Source of the DNA: Glycine soja
Taxonomy: Eukaryota > Streptophyta > Magnoliopsida > Fabales > Fabaceae
DNA length: 64,000 nucleotides
NCBI RefSeq assembly: GCF_004193775.1
Contig: NC_041008.1
Coordinates: 9,939,731-10,003,730 of the forward strand
Direction: 5' to 3'
The notes below the pieces were generated by a model that was not told the DNA's origin, made no database searches, and saw only the letters and a program-made list of their open reading frames with translations. The translations under genes were made by a program, and so were the position numbers. Shown piece by piece: positions 1 through 14,400 of this stretch; the stretch's first letter is position 1; the number at the start of each line of letters is the position of its first letter.

Positions 1-2445
1 ATGAATTTTGTGTATGCAGCATTTTCATTGAAAGAAAGATGTGAGCCATCAACCATCACAGAACTGAATCCCTGAAATCATTACATTCAGATAGCAGCTG
101 AGATAACAGAGAAATAACTAACCACAAATGGATGCTGCATCATTTTTGAGATTGAAATGCAAATTACCAGGTCAAGAGCTTCCACAAGATCCTGCTTTGA
201 AGTTCCATGATCAAAGTGAACAGTAATGGGAACCTGTCACATATGAAACATGAATGCTTAGGCAGTGAAATCTAAAGACTCTAACTAGTGGTTAATTGGT
301 TATTAAACCTAAATACAGGCCTCTATGCTCTCCACACCCATAAGTATTGATTGTAAGTATTCACCGGGGGTTACTAAAAGTCTAAAACAATTCTTTAAAA
401 AACAAACTTTCCTTTTACCTAAAACATGCTATTAATGTTATGATAATAGCTATTGCTCCAATACAACACCCTCTTTATTAACCGATACTAGTTTCTTTTG
501 GTTACATTGTAAACACAAAGTCACAATTTTTTAAGGTTTTCAAGATTAAAAATCATTTATATCATTTCACAACTTAACTTTGTTAATTGTCATCAAACAT
601 CTTGTTCCAGATTGACAGAGAATTTTGCATTTTTGTTTTTTGTAGATCTCCATTAAATTCTAAAAATATAATGCCACTTACACTGGCTTGCTCTGCAGCA
701 GAAATGCAACAAGCAACCAAGGGAATTCCTCCTTGCTTCAAGGCACCTGGATGGATCTGAAATTGTAAAGATAGATCATAAGAATTTTAGAGGAAGCAAA
801 GTTTTTATACAAAATAATAGACTTTTGAGTCGTTCAAAAAGTCATTTTTAATATGATGCATATATACAGGGAAGTAATATGAAACAATTAATCAAGAACA
901 AGACGTAGCATAATGGCTTTACAAATAATCCAAAACTCTTCATGAAATAAGAAAATATGAATCAAAGGACTTTGGTTATAGTGAATAATATTAGTCGGGT
1001 TTCCACTATTTTCTGAAACTGGTTTAATCATGGAGATTAGAGGAGTTATACAATGAAAGGCTGAGAAAATGAATTTAACAAGTTTCAACATATCAGCTAG
1101 AGAACCAAACGAAAATTTTAAAATTCCTGTTTTCAATTTATATTACAATGCAAATTTCTAGGATGGGAAGACAACACACAAAAAATAAGAAAAACAGGCA
1201 ACTAAAGGAAAAAGATAGTCTAAAAAACACAATAAGGCATCTGTAGGCAAAATGGACAGAATCTAAGCATTAGTAGAGACTCGAGAAAATTGTGAAAAAA
1301 CTTAAACAGTATATCATGTGATTTGCCTAGCAGCATTACAGAAATATCTTTGACTATCTTGATTTGAAGAGTCTTTTAGTCACTAGTGCTCAGCAAGCAG
1401 CAGATAAATTGTAAGGAAAACGGAACAGAAGCCATCCCTTTAGACCCATATCCCAACAGCCACACTATCAAATTGCTTTCTCAGACTCTGCAGTTATAGA
1501 CATCCAGGCCAGGCCATCTTAGCCTCTAGCAACTAGGTTTGTCAGTCTGGTAGATTCTTAATTCTTTGATGCAAAACGAAGAAGCATATTTAAGAAATAC
1601 TGTACTAGGTTATTAAACTATTTTTAGAAAATTTACATTTCCTCTTATTAAAGAGACCTTTCATTATTTTTAGGGATTTTGCCTTTATATGTTAAACTTT
1701 CTTAGAGAAAAATACTATCATTTTGAGATTTCTAATTTAATTTTATACAATTAGGATTTCATATTTTAGGAAAATATTTTTGATTGCATTACCATTTTAT
1801 CTTTATTTAGAATTTATCTAGGATTTTATATTTATTTAAGATTTATCAAAGATTCTTTTTTTATAAATACACTTTAGGTGCCTTATTCAAACCTTTTTGA
1901 GCAATTATAAAATATTAAAATTTCCTTTTCTTTGAGAGGATGTGAGACCCTAGTTAGAGGAGTACTCTAGGACTATGATTCTACACCAATCTCATCAACA
2001 GGCTTAGGACTTCCAGCCTGGAGCATGGCATACAGGTGAGCCCAATATAGGATGAGCTTTGTGACATTCTTAAAATGTGAGTTTGGACTTAACTCAATCC
2101 TACAAAACTGGCTTGTACAGTGACGACTGCCCAAGCTTTATAAACTCTTTTTAAGCCATATCTCTGGGCGATGTTGGACTAAACAACCATCCTTGAGGCT
2201 GCAATTAAGGTGGGCTAGAGGGTCCTCGATTAAGGCGGCTTTCCAACAACCACTTTTCTCCCCTCGTTTTTGTGCTATCACAATAAAGAAAAGGGATACA
2301 TACAAATCAATATTTTGACCTGACTGTTCCTGACCTGTAATATAGCAGGACTTTGTTCTTCCTCTGCAGCAGATACAACAGCCTCAACTCCTTCCAAATT
2401 ATATACATTAAATGCTCCAACAGCATATCCACCCTTTTCTGCATT
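1..2445 (-). other. Module 4: class II fructose-bisphosphate/ketose-bisphosphate aldolase domain, partial (exons 36-39)
   Basis: Exons: 2335-2445, 682-756, 168-233, 1-71 (continuing beyond the edge). The reading frame gives GGYAVGAFNVYNLEGVEAVV, then SPAILQIHPGALKQGGIPLV, then VPITVHFDHGTSKQDLVEAL and GFSSVMVDGSHLSFNEN. The HFDHG and VMVDGSH segments are characteristic of zinc-dependent class II aldolases of the KbaY/FbaA/GatY family, and the His residues in HFDHG are expected metal or active-site ligands. The C-terminal third, including the later zinc-binding histidines, is outside the window, so activity cannot be judged here. Confidence 0.88.
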
Positions 2446-5400
2446 CTTTGTGCCAAAGAAAAACAGTATTAAAATTTAAAAGAGAATCAGTTGCACAGCC
2501 ATGAACCAAATGATCCTTACATTAAGAATTTCTTTTGTTGATGTAAGTCTGATTGGACTAGTCCAGGACTTTACAACTTCTGCCAATGCTGTGCTGTTAC
2601 CAACATTACCTACCAGAAACAAAATATCTTTGATAAGATGAAATATATTGAAGAATAAAGGAAGATATAGATTTTACAGCACCAGATACTCAGATATGGT
2701 TAGAAACTGTAATTAAGAAAAAGAAAAATTGAAAATTACAAAAATATTACCTGGGAAGACAATGTAAGGAACTCCAGGGTGTCTACTTTCAGGGCCTAAT
2801 TGCCACAAGGGAATACCAGCAAGTGCTTGACCAACTATTTTCGCACATCTTGCACCAAGGGCTTTTGTAGCAAGATCTGAAGACGTAATACCACCCTAAA
2901 AAAGGTACTATATTTTTCAGTGTATGATTAAGAACTCAGGACACAATCAAAAAGGAAGAATATGAGGCTGGGTTTTTTGGCTATGATTTGCACGAAACTA
3001 TTTTTATTTAACTTGTAAAATGGAGAAGGAAAAATGCAATGAAGTTTTTTTATACATAATAAAGAGTTTTTAAATATTACCTCCGATAAAATCTCTAGTA
3101 ACAAATTAAACAGAAAAAATGTTTTTGAAACCTAAGTGTCAAATTGTACTTCTCAGCCTCTAAATTTTTTTAATGAACTTATTCCTTAACAATACATATC
3201 GCATGTCAATCAACATTATGATAAAACATAGCTAAAAAATTGATGTCGATAAAGGTGTCCCTGGAGTGCCTGGATGATCAGCCCCAAAAGCTATGATCAA
3301 TGTGACTTTGTTGGTAAATGGTAATATATGCAATATTGACCCCATATAAAGTAGTGAGTTGTAAAAAAATAAAATGAATGAAAGGACAATAGAACAAAGG
3401 AAATATCACATTTTTCATATCAAAATGTGTTGAAGATTAATCTAGAAAAGTGAAGATGTATAATTGATGGTCCATTATCTAGAGAGTTCTACACCTATGG
3501 AGATGTTGTAGTGTGTAGAAACTTCGTGATGGATGTAGAAAAATATCTTATAAAAACACCTATAACATTATAGAGATGGATGGTAGATGATAGATGGGTC
3601 TAGAAGACTCTAGGACTAAGTAGTATAGAAGTGTGTAGAAATCACCTATGTAACCTATATAAAGGCATAAGTTGTAGCAAGCCATGGAATGTAAGAAAAG
3701 AAGCTAATAAGCACAATTCAAGTTAAGGTGGCAATTTTCTGAAAACTCATCCTCTTCCTACTCCCATCATTTCTATCATACATTTCTACCATATCCTTCC
3801 ATAGAAAAAAGACATAACCACGTCCCATATCCTAACAAAGTGCACATTCACTGGGTCCTTTAAACATGGAGTACCTTTGCAATTATATAGCGAGGTTTTG
3901 TAGTTATTCTTTTCACTATTTCCACCAAAGCAGAGCTCACTTTAAAGTTAATGTCCAAACTCTCAGCGGCAGCTGCACATTTGAAAATAAATATAGCAAG
4001 ATTAGATTGAGGGACATAAAATTATATTTCTCCCATTTAAATGCAATATACTTCGCTTTGAACTTCAATGAGTTGATGTTCAATGCTAAAACAGTTCTAC
4101 TCTCTAACTTAGCAAGAGATGGAAAGAAAAGAAAAACAAGCAAAAGGAGAAAGACAAACTTTTTCCAGTTATGAGATTTCGGCTGGTCATTATTAGAGTA
4201 TCTTTATGAGCTTTAAGATATACATCTGCTAATTCAGCTGCTCTACTGATTTCCTCCTCCATCTCCTCAATAGGACTCATTGCAAGTTTTTCAACTGATA
4301 CCTATTCCAAAAAAAAAAAAAACGCTATTAGACTAGCAAATGAAATGAAATTTGAAGAAAAAAAATTGTATTAGGCAAAAAACTGAATCTCTTTGCTAAA
4401 CAAACTTTCTTTATCATTCTTTTCATGAGAGAATTAACAATTAACAATGAAAAATGTTGTAAAGAAATTTGGAATGTTGATCACCTCAATGCTTTTTAAG
4501 AACTGACCACACTGTAATTTGAGCTCTTCAACCTGTGGATTACAACTTACAAGCATAAGCCTAAATGAGAAAATGGGCATGCTTGAGAGATTAGATTTCA
4601 ATCTTAATTTCATTTCTCACCTGCTTTGTTGTTTTTGGAACATATGATCCCACAACTATCAAACCACCATTCCTTTCTCTAGCTATTCCAATATCATTTG
4701 GCAATATTGGAGGCTTAGAGATGATTCCCATAAGGGCAGAAACAAAACTAGCAGCAGTGCGACACAAGAAACGTTTTCCCATCAATTCTGCCTGTTAATA
4801 AGACAAAACAGTCCAAGAACATTTGCATTAGTAACAAACAAGCAAAAAGGGACAAAAAAAGCATGAAGGAGAAGAAAGTTTTGCCTTGATCATTCCAAGT
4901 GAAAATACAGTCATGTCTCTTTCACTAGCTGCATTAACTATGCATATTGACCCCTGCTTAATATAATAGACACAATCATGGTGAGTGGATTGAATATACC
5001 TTCGTATTTGTAATTTCTTACCTAGATAAAGTAAAGCCACATGTTCTCTTCTTAGAACTTAAAAATGTACAAACTAAGATGCATTAACTATATCTCTTAT
5101 TTGTATACCTTCTGCAAACTGCATAGATGCTGACAAACTGCATCTGGACCACCTTTCCTCAAAAGTTGGATAGAAATAGATGCAACACTACTTCCAAGTA
5201 TTTGGCCATCTGTTTTTTCCTCTACCCACTATATTTGGATAAAAAGCATCTCAAAATTAACAATTTGTCCAAATTATGAAAAATAAAAAATTACATTGAT
5301 TTAGGCAATAAAGGGATTAGAAGTTTTACATCACGCAGGTTTGAAGATTTGTAGCCAAAGGAAGCATCTTTGGCAAACTCAGTGTCCCCTGCAGGAACAA

Positions 5401-8400
5401 GCCTGCAGACAAAAAGTTAAACACACAAGACTCTAATTTTGTATCCATTCATAATTCCTTATAGCTAGATCATGAGTGTAAAGACATACGTATCAGAATC
5501 ATCAACATAGTGTATGTCTTCAATAGTGTAACGACCTCCTTGAAGGAAAAAGGGACAAAGTATCCATGCATCCATTTCACCCAATACTGAAACAACAGCA
5601 TCTGCTTCCTGTACACAAAAATTTAGTGTCACTTAGAAAATTGAAGAGTGTCAATATTGTTGATCAAAATATGCTTATTGTGCTAAAACATCATCCTTGC
5701 CTCAGGAAAATGGCCACGTAAAGTTGAATCTCCCCTCAAAACTACAGTATAGTCAATGTTGTCAACTGATTTTGCTGCAGCGTCCAGATTTCTGCAAATC
5801 TCTTTTATCAATGCACTGGCCTGCCAAAGATCAACCGTAAACTTATGAACTTGATAGAATTTGATGAAATATCCAGTAGCTTGAACTCCAGTTTGTTAGG
5901 TGATTTATGGTATGGTACTTATAATTAAAGTGCTGCCTCTATTACAGTTCAAAACTTTATCCAGCTCAAATATTGCATGTCACTAATGAAGACACTTTTT
6001 CTTTGTACTTCAATAGCTTGCTTTTCCATTTGCAGGGCAACAATGGGACAAATGGTGGAGCTAGGTTGATTTAATTGTTGTGGCCAAATACAAATAGCAT
6101 CATTAAAGTAATTAATTTAATTTAATTGTAGTGGCCAAACAAAGAATATCATTAAAGTAATTAATTAAAAGATATTAACTTTTTCTTTAAAAATATTACA
6201 AATAAAATAAATAAAATTTGACCCCCCTCCTATTTGTAACTCATACACTTGTGGCCTACTTTACCTTTAAATCGAGTTATTCAAAATTTCATCCATGGTT
6301 ATAATTGGATTTCTTACAAAATAGCAGTGTATTTTCCTGTTTAACTGGATAAAAATTCCTGGATTCGTTGGTGCATGTGGGTTAAGATTTTTACCTTGCC
6401 AGAACTCAGTGACCTGGAATTTGTTAAAATGAAAAAGCATTTTGGACTTTTTCTAAACTGCTCAATCAGCGACTCAATGGTCCTGCAGGGAAACATGTAA
6501 CTTGAGATTTTCTTCAGGAAGATCTTGCTTTCAATTCCAATCTCATGATGAAAAATTATTATTAAATGAGAAATTGACTAAAAATAGCACTAATTAAAAG
6601 AAAAACCAGTGCTTTGGTACTTTGGTTTGAGATAGTACTGTATGAAACATGATTTGCATTGATTCTGCCGAGAAATTAGAAATAATCAAAGAAAATGAAA
6701 TAAACTTACCATTCTGTTAATACCTCAATATCATGAACAGTTTGTGTTCCTGTCGGATCGTCATCCAAAACAACTAAAATTTTTGAATTGCTTTCTTTTA
6801 GGGTTTGTATATCAAGAACATGATCTTGGGGCCACTCGGGTGGAAGAGATTGTAACATGACATCTTTCCTTTGAGCCTGGAGTTTTCCCTCAACTCTAAC
6901 GCCAGTTAGCATCTCATAAACCTGTGCAAAAGTTGATACAGCCTCCTAAGTATTTCCAGTCCAGTCATTGTGTTTATCATTGAACAAATTTTGATCATAT
7001 GTAAATAAGGATTCTAGAATCTTGAGATAAGGAGGAGAAGAGTATATTCTAATGTTTTTATTTTCTTGACTAAATTATGAAATTTCAGATTTTAATGTTT
7101 AGAGTAGGAACACAAAATAGTTGTTAGATTTTATCTTAAAACCAATTGACATTAGTGAAGTTGTCCAACAGATATACAAGTTGCACCTCAAGAGTTGAGG
7201 CAGGCTATGTGAGACTTCCAACATTTATAACTGATGACTGTCATTGCTGATGATTAGTGAATGGGAGTTAAACAAGCAAAGGAGGGGGAAAATAAGGTAT
7301 CACCAAATAGACAAACAACATTAGAATATAATGATATCCTTCTACCAGCAAGTTCTGCAGAGTACTCATATTATTACTAATACCATGAACCCAAACTTAA
7401 ACCTTATATAGTTTAATGTTTAGTAGTAACTAGAGCTTCCTATTCCTATATATAGGCTGCTACATGGAAAATTGAGAGCTGGTAAAGGGAGAACTGCCCT
7501 CCAACTTCCAGGGTCAATGGATAACAAAGAGAAAGGAGGTCAAAGATAAAAGACCAAAGGAAAGAAAAGGTGTTGGATCGGAAAATTGTAAAGATCAAAC
7601 CCAAAGAAGTGTCCAGTTTTCTGTGTTGCCAAATAAGCTGTTAGGACTATGAGGAAGGGGGAGTTAATTACTACAGTTAGGATATTGATTATTAGTTAAG
7701 GGGTTTATTAGATATAAATAGGGGAAGAAGGATAGGAGAGAGGGGGATCTTATCATTTGTAGATTGAGCATTAGCTTTTTGTGAAGGAAGAAATCCTTTT
7801 TGAAGAGAAAACCCTTGGAGGAGAGTTTTCTCTCCTATTTTCTGTTCTTTTCATATTATTCAGTAAAAAAAATTCTTTTCTTCATCATTTCAATTCTGGG
7901 TTCCTAACAGAAGCATATGTTTAACATCTATTATGTTATCCAAAAATGTTTTCTCAAAACCACCAAACATGCGCCACAAGCAAATAATGTTTAGATCATA
8001 ACATAGTATTAAGATGTCCCCCATTAGCTAGGAGTATGGTCAAAATACTCCTAATAACCAATATAACTTGGATAATCCTCTCCCCTTGAGCTAAAGTTCA
8101 TCCTTGTCATTCCCATTTTTCTAATAAGTTAAATTTCAGCCCCAGATAGGTGGACGTGCATTACTTTCAAGAAGCTTGTTAAGATGGCAAAGCCTAAATT
8201 TGTTATTTTATTGTGTTAATTGCATTCTAATTGGATTTCATGATATCAGAAAAAAATTAAAATCTTGAGGTTCTATGAACTGACATTAGTTGTTCATACC
8301 TTGACCACACCAGCATCATCAATCCGTCCCCAACCAGCAGCAGAACCTGTACAGCAACAAGTTTGAGCAAACAATTATCCCAACAAAGCCCTTTTTTCAT

Positions 8401-11400
8401 ATTTTTATTATGTATCATTTGCTGAAAAATATATATAGTTAACTCCTACTATTTAATTTTTCTATTTTGTGGCACCATAACAACATGATCATTTGAACTC
8501 AAGACATCCTACAAACAACTCAAATTAATTGCAGTATTTACATGTTGGAAAAGATGTATCATTTGACATACTGAGATGGATCATATGCAGAAAGACCTCC
8601 GCAAGTTGTCCAACCATTTGTGCTACCAGGATCTCAGTTTAAGTAATAAGACGGTCATTCGAAAATAAGATCATGAATAAAAGATCCTACATGCACCATC
8701 CTTTGTCCATCAAATGGACAAGTTCATCCAGCCCCAGCCCCCCCCCCCCATTTCATTTCTTCTTTAAGATTAGTATATAAGGCTTCCTATTCCTTCCCCA
8801 AAGTAGAATGAGTTTTATTCAAATATCTTTTTTCACTTCTTTCAATTAAAATCAGCAATAGTAATGGCCTGGTTGAAGTGAAGAGAAACATAAGATTGTA
8901 TACGTCATTAAGATTCAAAGTAATATACAGCACCTGCCAGATATAGTTGGTGAGCAATAGTTGATAGCTGAAGTGGAACTTTCCACGAAGATGATTCACG
9001 AGTAACAATTCCCTGTACATGAAAATAGATATTAATAAAATTAATCAATTAATATTATAACGTCATTTAAATAAAGTGTCCCCCAATGTCCCAGCTGAAT
9101 AGCCGGGGGAAGAGGGCTGGGAATAGACTATTTCTTACCAAGTCCTTCACAAAGATATCTAGTGCTGAACAAGGTGTGTAATCATTGTCTATCATGTGTT
9201 GGCCACGATTTTCAAACATCCTAAAACATAAGACCTCTCTTAAGGTTAGCAGTAACATTTTCTATTCAAATCTATGAATGTGTTTTATAAAAGAAGAAGG
9301 CAAGAAGAGAAAATACAACTGGAGGAGGATAAAAAAATCCTCCAAAAAAAAGACAGCAATCTGTGTTGGAAATTCCTTTGAAATAGCCATAAACACAGCA
9401 CTAGAATCATAACCTCAAAATATGGATTACAAACGCCACAAATTGATCAAAAAGTTAAACAAAAAGAAAAGTGACCTCATAATTTAGGAAAGAGCAGAGT
9501 GATCACTTCATAGAAGAGACATACCAGGAAGTTCCCCCACTAGTTGCAATAAAATCAAACAGCAGTCTTGTATTCAGACCCAAACGTGCTGCAAATGCAA
9601 TTGCCTCAGCAGCTGAGGCAATCTGAACTCCAGCAAGCAATTGGTTAATCATCTTTACACCACTACATAAATATTGAATTGATGTTATTATACATTCTTT
9701 TGAACTGATGTTACTACATTCACTCAATTTCAGTGTCACTTTCAATCAGAATTAGCATTGCATTACCTGTTTCATGCATAAAGAACAAATATCAGTATTG
9801 GTCAAAGGAACAAAATGAATTAACATTGATTGATTTAAATTAATAAATACCTTCCAGCACCACAACCACCTTTGATAATATAAAGTTTCTCACTCAAGGC
9901 TGATTACAAAGAAAATTAACTAGAAAGTTATTTCTGAAACTAATGTAAATTCAAATTAGAATTAACATCTTTCACTTCTATGATAAGTACTTATTACCTG
10001 CTAAGACTAAACCAGCACTCTTAAGAGCATCATCAGTTCCTGAAGCCATTATCTGAGAATTATTCATTACATCAGTGTCTCAGTCCACAAAATCTAAAAA
10101 GCAGTTTCAATAAAAGCCAGAGATGTATTTCACACCGTAAGCGTTCCCATTGAGGCCCTCACAACACCACCAGAAACCGGGGCATCCACCAACTTCAAAT
10201 TCTTACCCTCATCTGCATTATTATCATGTCAATGGTTACAAACTACATCCTTCAAAAGCATGCTGTGGAATAAACTCCAAAAAGCATTGAAGATGAAGAA
10301 AAAATATTCATTACAAACATCATAATGGAAACCATGGCCAAGGTTCAGTATTACATTAACATATCAACTATACCATGTTGAATTCTTAGTCATTCTATAA
10401 ATATAAAATTTATATCATGTGCAAACTTTTACAGAGGAAACACACTTCTCATGATAGTTCCTATGAGTGATCTGGGCTGTGCTGCTGAATGATGGCAAAG
10501 TGAAGGTATAGGCAAATACACAATATGTGATCAAGATTTATGGTCTTCACATCAGTCTGAGGTGGTTTTCTGAAATTAGTAAGCAGGCATTCTTCGTGTA
10601 TGAAATAGTTTAAATGAGTTGAATGAATGAATTTTATGGTTTTGATTATGAAATTTTTCCATTCAATTTCATGTAAATGTTTGAATTGAAACCTTTTACC
10701 ATCCATAATCCTAAAACAAAAAGGATTTTGCACATTTAAACTAATATTATATCTGACCAGCTCTTAAAAATAAAGATATCTGATGGGAGAAAAAGTACCA
10801 CATTTGTGACACTCAAACTAATTGCCTAAAGAGCTTTAAGAGTTAGCAATAAATTCCTAGTCAAGTACATAAAATCATGCAAAAATATAGACACAACACA
10901 GAAATTCAGTAAATCGTGTTTTAGGTAAGAGAATTGTCCAATGCTGAAGTTTTAATTTATGATTTATATAACAAAATTAATTTGTGTGTCATACTGGGAT
11001 GATTGAAGCAGTCTATTGCTGTTCATTTTTATATTGAATGGCTCATCAGGGCATGCACAAGTGGGACTATGGGAGTTGACATTAGTCATTTACTAAAAAT
11101 TCATCAAGCTAACTTGATTGTTAAGTATTCAAATTTCAGATTAAGATCATAACTAGGAAAGTATATCCATAAACTCTTCAGGCACAAAAATATTTCCTTA
11201 AGATCTAGAAGGCCAAACAGGACAAAAAGTTGTTTTCTTATTTTAGAAAAATGGAAGCAAAATGAACTTTATATTTATCTAATTGTGTGCATTTATCCAT
11301 TTTGCATGACACCAGTAACATAGAAGATGGCTTTTATCTCTTGAAGATTTTTAAAACATAACATGCTGTAATTCTCTTGCTTGGCCAGAAACTTTTACCC

Positions 11401-14400
11401 AATTAATAAAATATGCAAGTTTGCCTTAAGTTAACTATTTGTAGAATTTATAACTAGGCTAATCATCTTTGTGATCTAGTTTTCCTTGTATTTGTTTGGC
11501 ACATAATTCACTTGTTAAAATTTAAGTCACATTACAAAAGTAGCAAATTGACAAGCCCAAAGTTCAATTTGCACTTCCATAAAAAAGGAAAGGAAGAAAG
11601 AAATTCAGATACTAAATACAGATCAGATAACCATCTCACTGGAGGAGTAACATACTGTGCAATCTGTGCTCCAGCTGACTCACATATGCAGGAGAAACAG
11701 TAGAAGAGAGAATAATAGTTGCTCCTGGTGGAAGAGCTACATGGTGCAGAAAAAAAGGATCAGTACAGTTAAAAAGACACATTATAATATGGGTAATTAA
11801 GACATTATATACACCTGAAACTGCACCATATTCTCCATATAGCACACTTTCTGCTTGAGCTTCATTCGTGACCATAATTATGAGAACATCAGCATCTGGA
11901 AGCAATAATATGTGAATGATTTCTTGATGTAGGAATCTAGCAAGTAATCTTATATATATATAAAAAAAAACATAGCATATAAAGAGAATATGAAGTAAAT
12001 GGGTTCAATATAGAAGGCAGGGCTGCTCTTCTGCTCATGTGCCCAACTGATTACACCAGAAAGGATCATTCACGTAGTGTTTGGTTGGAGGGAAATGGAG
12101 AGGAGGGCAGGGATTTTTTAAAACTTTGGTTGTTTGGTTCAATTTTTAGGAGGGGAGGAAATTCCCTCATCGTCTAATTTTTACTCCCCTACAAGAAAAT
12201 GACCACCTCCCCTTCCCTCCTCTCAACCAAACATAATATCTAATCAAAATCCATCCCCTCCATTAAAATCCCTTCATTTTTCTAAGACCTTGCATAATTG
12301 CTTAGTTCTAATACCTAAACTGTTGAAGTTTTGTTTTATCATATTCCTTATCTGTTTCTCCATTATTTTTAATGTGGGCAGCTTATATCAACTGTATTAT
12401 AGAAATTGAGGGAATTGTTTGACTAATCAGACTAAATATGAGTACATTTATATTCTGTATAGCATTGAATACAATATGTAAGTATCAATATATTTATGGG
12501 TACATAGTACATATCAATTTACCTTTACTCACTTCAGCTGGAGAATTTCCAATCAAGCCACCAGCATTTGAAAATCGCGTTAGAGTTGGTTTATACACCT
12601 AGAAACAAAAAAAAAATGAAAAGATGGTTATACATTTCAACTTCCTACCATGATATTCAAGTAATAGTTTGAGCTTTGCTGGAACAAACTAACATCCACA
12701 TTCTAGACCATACACAGATATACAACCGATTCTGCATGTAACCAACTCATTATTAAGATACTATCATCAGATTTCCTAGCAAATTTGTTATTTGTTTAAT
12801 GCAATATAGCTTAAGATTTGGGGAGATTACATCAAAACCAACAACGCAGAATTTTGAACTCAGTAAATGAGTTGCCATGCCAAATCCCATAGCTCCAAGG
12901 CCAATAAAACCAACCCTTCTCCCACTCTTGGAATCAGTAGTAAATTCAGATGCCAATTGCTCAGGGTTATACACATCAGCATTTGCAGCATCTGAAATTT
13001 TAACCCCATAAACCTTTTCCCAAACCTGTCATAAGGATGAAGAAAAAATTGTGTTAAAAGAAAAACACTACATCTTCTAAAACAAAAAACAACTACTGAA
13101 TGAAACTGCTCAAACAGATGTCCATCAATTAACCTTGATTATTGCTGTAAGATCATCTTCGCTACCAACAAGTGAAACTCCTGAAAAAAGAATTTTCTAA
13201 ATTACGTAAGCTGAAATGAGTTTATTGAATTTTGATGTGTTGTATAGTTTACCAAGTTCTGTACCATGAATAAGTTGTAGATGAGTAGCAGCCAAAATTG
13301 GAAGTGGAAAAGTAAGTGACTTGGCCATATTCAAAATGATTTCCTTGAACAAAGCAAATTCCATCATCATTATAGTGTTTGAAAAAGAATAAAATAAACG
13401 AAAATGAAAACAACAAGAATAGCAGTGCTTTATGTGCACACACGCACAAAGTTGCTATGATGCAAGAAAAATGTCAATTTTGAAAACAAGAATCATGTTA
13501 ATAAATATCGACTCTTTTCCAACAAAAAACAAATAAACAACTTCCGACTGATAAGGACTACATTGTGTTTAAAGGATTGACATGAGAACATGCAAAGACT
13601 ACAATCAACATGATATCAGTTGAATTGAAAGGAAACAGAATTTAACCAGATGAAAAAATCTGAATGGATAGTTTCCATTTGAAAATTTTCCTCTGGTGAG
13701 GCAAATAAAAGCAATTTTAGCCAGAAGAAACCATCTGAAAAGATTGTTTCCATTTGAAATTTTCCTCTTTGTGAGGTCATAAGAAAATATTTTATAAGTC
13801 CACAACTGTGGTTTCTACAATAAAAGTATAATTAATCAAACAATGGCATACTACTTCTGTTTTGATATAACCATTTAACAAGCCCAAATGCAGTGAAATA
13901 TATAACTGCCTCAGATCTCTATTGATCTTACCAACTCCTCAACAAAAGTGTTCAGAATTTGATGATTAACTTCTCCCTTCAACAAAAGAGGAACATAATT
14001 CTTGAACGCCCTACAAAATAGATGAAATTATTTCCACCTTCCAGTTATAGAGGGGGAGGGGGCATCATTTAAATAAAAAAACATTTATATTTACATTGAA
14101 TAGTAGATAGCACGTTTTTATTGTTGGAATTCAGCGCAAAACAAAAAGAACATTTGGGTTTATAGACAACAAAGAAAAGTTGTGATAGCAGTAAGCCTCA
14201 TTTTGAAAATATTTTATAGGCAGCCTTCCTGCCTTGTAAAATTTTTCTTTTTCAAACAAAAAGTAAATAAATGTAGCCCAAAGCATCCACAAGAGTACGT
14301 ATGTGTTGGCATTTTTACTGTAGAGTTTAGCTGTTTCATGTTGACTAAACACATACCATGAATTTCCAGCAGCATTGGAAATTATATCATAGATTATCCA

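Noticed and set aside
3370..3740. LTR-like sequence (TCTAGAAGACTCTAGG, CTATATAAAGGCA) in intron 33 of the fusion gene
   Set aside because: The promoter-like box fits an LTR, but I could not find TG...CA ends or a target duplication, so no element is claimed.
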